Of a stretch of 64,000 bases of DNA, positions 44,212-51,012 are shown in pieces. Origin of the DNA: Bacteroidales bacterium (lineage in GTDB: Bacteria; Bacteroidota; Bacteroidia; Bacteroidales; UBA932). Position 1 is the stretch's first letter, and the number at the start of each line of letters is the position of its first letter. The notes beneath the pieces are model-generated. The model searched no databases and had not been told where the DNA came from. It worked only from the letters and a program-made list of their open reading frames with translations. The translations under genes and the position numbers were made by a program. The stretch covers positions 1-64,000 of the forward strand of contig JAFPWG010000010.1 of the NCBI GenBank assembly GCA_017395045.1, in the 5' to 3' direction.

Positions 44212-44958
44212 GGATATCTTTGGATGAAAGGTTGGGCCGAGCACAACGGCGGCAACATTACCATCAATATCACGGAATGGATTGATGAGCAAATGCGGGA
44301 ACTTCCGGCCATCAGTGAAAGGATATCCATCGGCAAAACGCTTCCGCACTTGAAGGACTGCTGGTTCTATTGCAAGGGCACGCAGAAACGGATGCGGGAT
44401 TTAGCCCGCGACCCCATGGGAAACGGCTCCGTCATCCGCATTACACCGGACTGCGCCCACTATGAGATTGTAGCAGACGCCCCCGTCGCCCCGACATCGG
44501 AACTACCTTCCCACCTGGCCGTGCATGACTATCTTTTGGCGAAGAACTCGCCCTATCGGGCATCCCTCCATACTCATCCTATCGAACTAGTAGCGCTGAC
44601 CCATAGCAAGAAATAGATGGAAAAGGACGCAGCAACGCATATGCTCTGGTCCATGATTCCGGAGACCAAAGCCTTCTGCCCCAGAGGACTGGGGATGGTT
44701 CCATATATGCTTCCGTCCAGCGTGGAACTGGCCGATGCTACGATAAGTGCTATAGAAGATGACTATGACGTTGTGATGTGGGAAAAGCACGGTGTGTTTG
44801 CTGTTGATACGGATATCATGAGCGCTTTTGACCAAGTGGATGTCTTGAACAAAGCAGCGCTGATTTACATCTCAGCCCGCAATATGGGTTTTGAACCGGA
44901 CGGAATGACTGATTCCCAAATGAAAGAGCTTACTGATGTTTTTAACCTGCCAAAATGA
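44212..44958 (+). pseudogene. rhaD: Rhamnulose-1-phosphate aldolase, 5'-truncated with in-frame stop
   Basis: From GYLWMKGWAEHNGGN onward the translation follows RhaD to its natural end (ALIYISARNMGFEPDGM). It includes the zinc-binding HTH in ASLHTHPIELVALTH and the later histidine in VMWEKHGVFAVD. The first roughly 15-20 codons and the start are replaced by the DUF1016 fragment. A TAG at 44614-44616 interrupts the frame between HSKK and MEKD, where relatives continue without a break. The two lesions make it non-functional. Intact RhaD splits L-rhamnulose-1-phosphate into DHAP and lactaldehyde. Confidence 0.88.
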
Positions 44959-45012
44959 ACAAAACGGCGAGTGAATAGGACAAAAAGTCGCGTCATTCAA
45001 AATAGATAGGAT

Positions 45013-45020
45013 TATTTTTG
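45013..45020 (+). promoter_or_regulatory. -7 promoter element of the rightward esterase operon
   Basis: TATTTTTG, 26 bases before the ATG at 45047. The short interval 44959-45046 separates the mobile scar from the esterase locus. Confidence 0.6.
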
Positions 45021-45046
45021 TGCCGTAAACTGAAACAAAAGACACA

Positions 45047-45952
45047 ATGAAAAGAACACTGATCGTCGCAGTCCTCATTCTTGGCTGCTGCGCCTGCTCG
45101 CAAAAATTCTGGGACAACTTGCAGACCGTATCGGAAGGATATCAGAAAAAGTACGAGTATCAAGGTGTTTTGGAAAAGAAATACGCGATGAACGGCAAGT
45201 ATCAAGTGGAAGAGTATTCCCTTGAGGACAGCGACGAAAAGATAAAAAGCCATGATGTCTACTATCCGTCTGAATTGAAAACGTCTTCCCGCAAGTGGCC
45301 GCTTGTCGTAATCGCCAACGGAACCGGCACCCCTGCCAGGAAGTATAAGGCCATATTCCGTCATCTGGCTTCCTGGGGGTTCATCGTCGTGGGAAACCAG
45401 GAGGAATGGGCCTGGGAAGGGAAGTCGTCCAGTAAATCCCAGGAAGTAGTACTTGGTGAGAACAATAACCCTCAAAGCCCTCTTTATCATAAAGTGGATG
45501 CGGAGCTTATCGGTCTCGCCGGGCATTCTCAAGGCGGCATGGCGGTTTATACGGCCGCTTCCCGCTTCGAGAACAGCAGGCGCTACAAGGCGCTCTGCAC
45601 ACAAAGCGGGACCGCTGTCATGCTTGCAGACAGTCTTGGTTGGGGATTTCTGAAAGACGTAAAAGCCCCCATGCTGATGATGGGCGGTACCGGGGCCTTC
45701 GATGCCAACGGACTTTGCAAATTGGACGATATGGTCAAGACATACGATGCCATCGGCTCCACACAAAAAGTAATGGGGCGGATCAAAAAGACCGACCATG
45801 GTGATATGCTCTCACGCAGCGACGCCTATATGACCGCCTGGATGCTCTACTGGCTGTGCGATGACAAGGAGGCTGGGAAATGCTTCACCGGCTCCAATTC
45901 CGAAATAGTCACCAATACGGGATGGCAAGACGTCAGAAAAGAGGGACTGTGA
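45047..45952 (+). CDS. Chlorophyllase/dienelactone-hydrolase-like lipoprotein (family A, copy 1)
   Basis: 301 residues with lipobox (LILGC, cysteine at 14). Alpha/beta-hydrolase core: VVIANGTGTPARKY oxyanion region, nucleophile S161 in GHSQGG, an acidic residue in the MMGGTGAFDA region and H in KTDHGDM. The protein is a paralogue of the gene at 48435 on the other strand (shared NGTG, SWGFIVVG, FSQGG/HSQGG and the C-terminal ENS/DQR-like tail). It is likely a periplasmic esterase. It heads a three-gene operon. Confidence 0.82.
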   Translation: MKRTLIVAVLILGCCACSQKFWDNLQTVSEGYQKKYEYQGVLEKKYAMNGKYQVEEYSLEDSDEKIKSHDVYYPSELKTSSRKWPLVVIANGTGTPARKYKAIFRHLASWGFIVVGNQEEWAWEGKSSSKSQEVVLGENNNPQSPLYHKVDAELIGLAGHSQGGMAVYTAASRFENSRRYKALCTQSGTAVMLADSLGWGFLKDVKAPMLMMGGTGAFDANGLCKLDDMVKTYDAIGSTQKVMGRIKKTDHGDMLSRSDAYMTAWMLYWLCDDKEAGKCFTGSNSEIVTNTGWQDVRKEGL

Positions 45953-45957
45953 ATTCC

Positions 45958-46371
45958 ATGAGGGGACTGCTGGTCTTTTTGCTTGTCTTCCTTCCGGTGC
46001 TCTCCTTTGCCCAGCGGTCGGCAGATCCCGTGCGTGAAAACTTGTTTCCGGGATTTGGCGTTGGTTCCCTGCATCAAGGCGACACCCTCGGCGCCAGGAA
46101 GTTCAAGACGGCAGACATCGTGGGGGTATCCCTTATCGGAGTCGGCACCCTTGGCATTGCTGCAACCGCCATCGAGAGAGACCTGCTCTGGGCAATGGTC
46201 GGCGAGACCACCAAGGCCGATTATTACATCTGCGGCGGAATCGCCGTGGCGGGGATTGCAACGCTGGTGACTTCCCGCATCCTGGCCGTGAAGAAGGCTA
46301 AGAATTATGACGTGACGCCGGTCGCTTACTCTCAGGGCAGCGGAGGGTTGTCCCTTAAAATCAATTTCTGA
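45958..46371 (+). CDS. Small secreted/membrane protein of unknown function
   Basis: 137 residues from MRGLLVFLLVFLPVLSFAQ, five bases after the upstream stop; the longer frame is a shadow of the esterase gene. After the signal peptide there are two hydrophobic stretches (IVGVSLIGVGTLGIAAT and YYICGGIAVAGIATLVTS), probably a helical hairpin in the membrane. The C-terminal tail ends in an aromatic (SLKINF). No family is recognised. Its stop overlaps the next ATG (TGATG), so it is translated with the esterase that follows. Confidence 0.7.
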   Translation: MRGLLVFLLVFLPVLSFAQRSADPVRENLFPGFGVGSLHQGDTLGARKFKTADIVGVSLIGVGTLGIAATAIERDLLWAMVGETTKADYYICGGIAVAGIATLVTSRILAVKKAKNYDVTPVAYSQGSGGLSLKINF

Positions 46372-47318
46372 TGAAACGCCTGCTTCTGCTCATACTTGCT
46401 GCCGCTTCGCTTATGACTGGCTGCGTCGCCTTCCTGGAATCCCAGGAAAAGTTGAAGGAAACGCAGTCGCTGATTAACGTGGATTTCAAGGGAACCGTCC
46501 AAAGGGACATCGCGTATGCCGACGGGCTCACTTTCGATTTGTATCTGCCCGTGGATTGCGGCAAACCGGCCGCAAATACGCTTTTCTTCTTCATCCACGG
46601 CGGAGGCTGGACCAGCGGTTCAAAGGCCGACGGAGAGGCTTGGAGCCGGTTTTTTGCGGCAAGCGGTTATACGGCAGCGACGCTGGATTATTCCCTGCAG
46701 ACCGGCAAAGCGACGCCTTCCATCGACCAAATGATTGATGAGATTCACCAGTGCATCCGGAAGGTCATCGCGGTCTCTGCCGAAAACGGCGTTTCTCTTA
46801 CTCAGATGGTGGTGAACGGCTATTCTGCCGGAGCCTGCCTTGCGCTGCTGTACAGCTACCGGGAAGAGCCAGAACTTCCGGTTCGTTTTGTCATCACGGA
46901 GTCGGCCCCGGTGAGTTTCGACCCTTCCACATGGGAGGAAGGCGTACACTGGTACGTGAACTTCACCACAGGTGTGGACGGCTCCGACAAGGGCGCTGCA
47001 GCCTGGCTCTCCAAGATGTCCGGCCAGGATGTGACGCCCAGGATGATTGCCGACGGAAGCGCCAGGCCAGTATGGGAAAAGATTTCTCCCGTTGACCAAC
47101 TGAAGGCCGGTGCTCCGCCCACGCTGCTGGGCTACGGCCTTACGGACGGGGTGGTTCCCAGGGGGCATAAAGATTTAATAATGAGTAAACTGAAAGAAAC
47201 AGGGACGCATTATGATTACGTCCCCTTCCCTAATTCCGGCCATGCATTGGCCTATGATATCGATTGTCAGAAAGCGTTCCTGGACTTAGTCGCTCTCTAC
47301 CGCAATCTTTTCCTATAA
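46371..47318 (+). CDS. Alpha/beta-hydrolase lipoprotein, BD-FAE-like
   Basis: 315 residues with lipobox (LMTGC, cysteine at 18). It belongs to the HGGG-type esterases: oxyanion HGGGW, nucleophile S152 in GYSAGA, acid in GLTDGV and H in NSGHAL. The early FDLYLPVD motif is typical of carboxylesterase/feruloyl-type hydrolases of the BD-FAE group. It is likely periplasmic. The 3' end overlaps the convergent esterase gene by 6 bases. Confidence 0.82.
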   Translation: MKRLLLLILAAASLMTGCVAFLESQEKLKETQSLINVDFKGTVQRDIAYADGLTFDLYLPVDCGKPAANTLFFFIHGGGWTSGSKADGEAWSRFFAASGYTAATLDYSLQTGKATPSIDQMIDEIHQCIRKVIAVSAENGVSLTQMVVNGYSAGACLALLYSYREEPELPVRFVITESAPVSFDPSTWEEGVHWYVNFTTGVDGSDKGAAAWLSKMSGQDVTPRMIADGSARPVWEKISPVDQLKAGAPPTLLGYGLTDGVVPRGHKDLIMSKLKETGTHYDYVPFPNSGHALAYDIDCQKAFLDLVALYRNLFL

Positions 47319-48293
47319 CGGCATATACTTGTCCAGATACTCCTCCACGGCTTCCATCCATTGTCTTTGGATGGCGCTGTCGTTCTGCAGTCCATGGCCG
47401 GAGTGAGGCATTTCAAAGTATTTGAAATCCACGCCGTTAGCCTCTAAAGCCGATTTCAGGCGAAGGGATGCCGGAAAGGCCTGTACCCGGTCATGCGTGC
47501 CATATGCAACCACGGTCGGCGGAGCATCCGGCGTAATCCATTCCATGGCCGAGATGGGTTTCATTGTTTCCAAATAAGAACCGTCCTTGATACTGTCGAC
47601 AGAGAGCATTTCTCCGCGCATAGCGCTGAAAATGCCCACGGCGGCGAGATAACTCTCTTCGCTCTCGCCCGTCATCCCATAGCAGCCCCAGTCCTCTTTG
47701 TAAAAGCAGGACGGACCCACGGCGCCGAAAGTAAACACTACGGGGACAGGAGCTTCTTTGGCATCGCGATAGGCGTAAATCATGGCCAGGGCATGCCCCG
47801 CAGATCCGCCGGCAATGGTCATCTTGTCGATGGGGTAACCCGCCGCCTCGGCCGCCTTGATTACTTCCGGGATAGCCGCCTTGATTTCGTTGGACTGGGA
47901 ATAGACGCTTGCACCGTTGGATGCTCCGTTCAGCTCCTTTGCCAGGGTGTAATTGATTCCGGCGGCCACGTAGCCCTTCTTGCAGAGCCAGGCAAGCATC
48001 TTTACATCGCCACTTTTATCGCCGGTAGTGAAGCCGCCGGCATGCAGGTAAACAGCCAGTCCATATGCGGGTCTGGAGTTGTCCTTCGGCAAGTATAGAT
48101 CGAACTTCTGCTCATCGCCTTCTCCATAGGGGAGGTCCGTCTTCAGCGTGCCGATCTCATCGCTCCATTCTACGGCGTAATCCTTCGCCCAGGACGGCTG
48201 GATGGCGAATTTGGAAACGATGCCCACTACAAAAGCGGCGAGAAACACAAGGATTCCAAGCCATACGGGAATGATTCTCTGCCTTTTACTCAT
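47313..48293 (-). CDS. Membrane-anchored alpha/beta-hydrolase (family C, copy 1)
   Basis: 326 residues. An N-terminal helix (about 9-28) without a cleavage site suggests an inner-membrane anchor with the enzyme in the periplasm. Motifs: FDLYLPKD, oxyanion HAGG (84-87, in place of HGGG), nucleophile S164 in GGSAGH, acid in GTHDRV and H in SGHGL. The C-terminus YLDKYMPL is shared with the paralogue at 55887 (YLNRYMPL). Its ATG overlaps the stop of a 44-residue membrane peptide gene (ATGA). Confidence 0.82.
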   Translation of the reverse strand: MSKRQRIIPVWLGILVFLAAFVVGIVSKFAIQPSWAKDYAVEWSDEIGTLKTDLPYGEGDEQKFDLYLPKDNSRPAYGLAVYLHAGGFTTGDKSGDVKMLAWLCKKGYVAAGINYTLAKELNGASNGASVYSQSNEIKAAIPEVIKAAEAAGYPIDKMTIAGGSAGHALAMIYAYRDAKEAPVPVVFTFGAVGPSCFYKEDWGCYGMTGESEESYLAAVGIFSAMRGEMLSVDSIKDGSYLETMKPISAMEWITPDAPPTVVAYGTHDRVQAFPASLRLKSALEANGVDFKYFEMPHSGHGLQNDSAIQRQWMEAVEEYLDKYMPL

Positions 48294-48424
48294 AGTATAT
48301 TCCCTCCGAATAAAGTTCCGCCCAGAAGGGCATTCATAACGGCCCTTACCGCGAGCCGCCCAAGCACGAATGCAACGACGACAATCATTGAAATGACAAG
48401 AGCCCGTTTCGTTTTAAGTTTCAT
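48290..48424 (-). CDS. 44-residue single-helix membrane peptide upstream of family C esterase
   Basis: Minus-strand frame MKLKTKRALVISMIVVVAFV... ending FGGNIL: a basic N-terminus, one hydrophobic helix of about 20 residues and a short GG-containing tail. It starts 10 bases after the upstream esterase stop, and its stop overlaps the downstream ATG, so it is well placed for translational coupling. A similar 40-residue peptide precedes the paralogous esterase at 55887. No family is known to me. It could anchor or chaperone the esterase, or be a coupling leader peptide. Confidence 0.7.
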   Translation of the reverse strand: MKLKTKRALVISMIVVVAFVLGRLAVRAVMNALLGGTLFGGNIL

Positions 48425-48434
48425 ACCTTTCTTG

Positions 48435-49364
48435 TTATAATGCTATTCTCTGATCCTGATACGCAGAATTCCTTAAAAGCTCCGGGGATTCTCCCATGAA
48501 CGCCATAGCCGCGACTTCGTCTCCCTGAAGCTGCCACCGGAACCACGCCATCACATAACCTCCGGCATATGACATCATCATGCCGTGGTCCATTCCAGTG
48601 CGACGGGCCATTACCTTCGGCGAGGAAATCTTGTCATACTGTTTCACAAGTTCTTCCAATGGAATTACAGTCTCTGTTTCGAACTCGCCTTCCGTGCCGC
48701 AGAGAATCATGATGGGGCACTCGACCAGCGAGGAATCGTAGGTGTAATCCGTGACCAGGGAGGTCATATACTCGCTCACCGGAGAAAGTGGTGCGGCGGC
48801 CTTGATCATCTTACCCTCTTCGTATTTGGTGAGCACATTGAATACGCCGGCTCCACCTTGAGAGAAACCCGTAAGGCCGATATTCTCCGTGTCAATCCTG
48901 TTATAGAATACGCTGCCGGAATCCCGGTTCATGTCCAGCATGTTGTTCAGCACCTTGACGGTGGTCTTTCCGGTCCCCGTCCCTTTGTCCTGTGTTCCCA
49001 CCACAATGAATCCCCAGGAGGCATACATCCGGAACACCGGCTCGTATTTGGTGACCTTGCCGCCGGTTCCGTTCATGACCAGAATCATAGGATACTTTTT
49101 GCCGGAAGTCTCCATCTCTTCCGGATAAAAGACAGACACTTTGCTGATGGGCTTCTCTTCTTTGAAGGTGCATCTCTTGACTTTCAAGTCTCCTCCAAGA
49201 AGATACTTGGATTCCAGGTCTCCGCCGGTTTCAATCTTCTGGTTGTACCCTTCTTTGACATCCTTTTTGATGGAGTCCTGGTACACATACACAACCCCAA
49301 GAAGGGCGGCCAATACGAATGGCGTGGCAACAATACCAAGTACAACTTTTTTCCAAGTTTTCAT
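48435..49364 (-). CDS. Chlorophyllase-like alpha/beta-hydrolase (family A, copy 2)
   Basis: 309 residues from MKTWKKVV, two bases after the upstream stop; a start ten codons earlier would overlap that gene. An N-terminal hydrophobic helix (about 7-27) is probably a membrane anchor. Motifs: VMNGTGGKV oxyanion region, nucleophile S168 in GFSQGG, acid near CGTEGEFE and H in GMDHGM. It is a paralogue of the lipoprotein at 45047. Both copies are probably periplasmic esterases acting on related substrates. Confidence 0.82.
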   Translation of the reverse strand: MKTWKKVVLGIVATPFVLAALLGVVYVYQDSIKKDVKEGYNQKIETGGDLESKYLLGGDLKVKRCTFKEEKPISKVSVFYPEEMETSGKKYPMILVMNGTGGKVTKYEPVFRMYASWGFIVVGTQDKGTGTGKTTVKVLNNMLDMNRDSGSVFYNRIDTENIGLTGFSQGGAGVFNVLTKYEEGKMIKAAAPLSPVSEYMTSLVTDYTYDSSLVECPIMILCGTEGEFETETVIPLEELVKQYDKISSPKVMARRTGMDHGMMMSYAGGYVMAWFRWQLQGDEVAAMAFMGESPELLRNSAYQDQRIAL

Positions 49365-49366
49365 GC

Positions 49367-50833
49367 TTATATCCTTTCTTTGATTTCTTTCCACGTTTCA
49401 GACAGAGACGCATCATTGAATGAAGCGACCATCTCGTCGATTTCTTTTACTGAATGATTCCCGGCATATCTGCCCAGTTCTTCCACCACCTCGTCCTGAT
49501 AGACCTTCAGCGATCCATAAGCAGCATCGTCTATACCCTCGTGGGCAGGGAGTTGGACGCTGCGGCCAGCATAACGCTCAAGAAGAAGGCGCACCTTTCC
49601 AGGGCGAAGCAGTTCCGTCGAAGCCAGTGAACGCGTGACCATATCCTTCAGATACGGAATCATATCCACCGTCCCCTGAGGATTGCCGTTGTTGTGGCTG
49701 CTGTAACTTTCGACGGGGCCGTCGTCCGACACGTTGATATTGAAAGGTCTAGCGGCATCGTATGATACCAGGGTTGTTTCTCCCACAGGAACGGGTTTGA
49801 AACTCTCGACGCGGGTAAGCGAAGGATCCAGGAGCTCATCCAGTGCCTTCCCCAGGGTGCCGGGGTTGGAAGCATCCAGCCGGGTGGAGAATTTCTTTGG
49901 CATACTGTCGCTATTTTTCTCGTAAGTATACTTCCGGGTAGTCTGGTCGATGGGGACCAGGAGGTCTGACGTGCAGTGATAGATGATGAACGGATTGGAA
50001 TAACAGTCGGTAAGGCCGATGGGAGAAAGGGCCGCCCAACGAGCGTAGTCTTCCTTGTCCGGGAAGTTGTCCTGGATGGGTTTGAAAGATCCGGAAACCA
50101 ATCCCGCAAAAGGAAGGGGAATTTCCATTATGGCTTCCATCAAAGCCTGCATCTTCTCCTCGTCGGTTCCTTTCGTCAGTTTTCCGGCGTGTTTCAGCAT
50201 AACCTTCATAATAGAGCCTCCGTTCACTTTATCGGCTGCGTTAAAGTGCTGATAAAAATTGAAATACACATTCTCGATAGGGGCGTTGGCCACGCTGGCA
50301 CAGATACCCATCTGCAGGCCGGCGAGCATCATGGACATATAGCCGCCGGCGCTGCCACCAACCATCAGGATACGCAGCGGGTCAAAATCCGGAGTGTGGC
50401 GGACGGTGTACAGGGCAGCGTTGTTGAACACCAGATCGTCATCGGTAAGCTGGCCGTTGTAGGCGTTGTCAAAGTCCGTGGGAGAAACCACCGCCCATCC
50501 TTCGGCAAGATATTGGCGGAGTTCCAGGGCGTCGTCCTTCATCTCGTAGTGGGGAATGTATACAACAGGCATGGGCTTTTTAGCCTTCTGCGGGATAAAC
50601 ATATGCACCGGACGCACGGACACCGTGTCGCCTTTGGTGATGAAGGGGATTTCTACGCGTCGCTGCTCAATGTCCACCAGCGGAGGAAGGGAGTCGGTGA
50701 GCTGGGCCTGCATCGCCAGGAGTTTGGCCATATCGGCGCCTTTTTGCGCATTGGCGTTCTGGGCATTCGAGCCGCCGCCACAAGCGGATAGCAGTGTGGA
50801 GACAAGGGCGAGACTGAGAAGGATTCGTTTCAT
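49367..50833 (-). CDS. Alpha/beta-hydrolase lipoprotein, large form
   Basis: 488 residues with lipobox (LLSAC, cysteine at 18) and a G/N/Q-rich linker. The hydrolase core carries VYIPHYEMKD, nucleophile S161 in GGSAGG, and IYHCTSDLLVP, where the aspartate is the likely acid. A C-terminal region of about 150 residues (from about 340) has no recognised fold. It is the first gene of the leftward operon (esterase D, family A copy 2, small peptide, family C), with a promoter at 50853-50860. Confidence 0.78.
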   Translation of the reverse strand: MKRILLSLALVSTLLSACGGGSNAQNANAQKGADMAKLLAMQAQLTDSLPPLVDIEQRRVEIPFITKGDTVSVRPVHMFIPQKAKKPMPVVYIPHYEMKDDALELRQYLAEGWAVVSPTDFDNAYNGQLTDDDLVFNNAALYTVRHTPDFDPLRILMVGGSAGGYMSMMLAGLQMGICASVANAPIENVYFNFYQHFNAADKVNGGSIMKVMLKHAGKLTKGTDEEKMQALMEAIMEIPLPFAGLVSGSFKPIQDNFPDKEDYARWAALSPIGLTDCYSNPFIIYHCTSDLLVPIDQTTRKYTYEKNSDSMPKKFSTRLDASNPGTLGKALDELLDPSLTRVESFKPVPVGETTLVSYDAARPFNINVSDDGPVESYSSHNNGNPQGTVDMIPYLKDMVTRSLASTELLRPGKVRLLLERYAGRSVQLPAHEGIDDAAYGSLKVYQDEVVEELGRYAGNHSVKEIDEMVASFNDASLSETWKEIKERI

Positions 50834-50852
50834 GGTTTTTGTTTTTCTTTTG

Positions 50853-50860
50853 CAAAGATG
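50853..50860 (-). promoter_or_regulatory. -7 promoter element of the leftward esterase operon
   Basis: Minus strand reads CATCTTTG, one mismatch to TAnnTTTG, 19 bases before the ATG at 50833. A near-consensus element fits an activator-dependent promoter. Confidence 0.5.
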
Positions 50861-50906
50861 GGGATTATTTCCCGCGTGTGCGATTCAATCTGTCCATTTT
50901 CTTCGC

Positions 50907-50939
50907 CGATTCATCCAAAACGCCGGTTTGGACGAATTG
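50907..50939. promoter_or_regulatory. Operator-like dyad between the two divergent operons
   Basis: CGATTCATCCAAA and TTTGGACGAATTG are reverse complements at 11 of 13 positions with a 7-base spacer (ACGCCGG). The centre at 50923 is 63 bases from the inner edge of each divergent -7 element. It is a likely binding site for one regulator acting on both operons; no regulator gene is in the window. Confidence 0.6.
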
Positions 50940-50985
50940 AATACATAATTGTACGACGCGGGGAGTGCATACGCGTGAAGGCAAG

Positions 50986-50993
50986 TATCTTTG
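50986..50993 (+). promoter_or_regulatory. -7 promoter element of the rightward glycosidase operon
   Basis: TATCTTTG, 19 bases before the GH2 ATG. The downstream genes overlap or lie within about 10 bases of each other as far as the right edge, so this may be the only promoter for 13 kb. Confidence 0.65.
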
Positions 50994-51012
50994 CCACAGA
51001 AAACGATAGCCA

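Larger units (their letters stand above)
41615..44958. mobile_element. Decayed mobile-element region without integrase
   Basis: The stretch between the hpf terminator and the esterase locus holds two small HTH genes of the type found at the ends of Bacteroidota mobilizable elements, oriT-like repeats and hairpins, and two truncated genes fused at a scar. No integrase, relaxase or transposase frame is visible. From 41615 to 42345 there is no gene, only short repeats: a 10/11-match tandem at 41713-41734, an inverted repeat at 41892-41930 and hairpins at 42132-42155 and 42185-42206. Limits are approximate. Confidence 0.45.
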
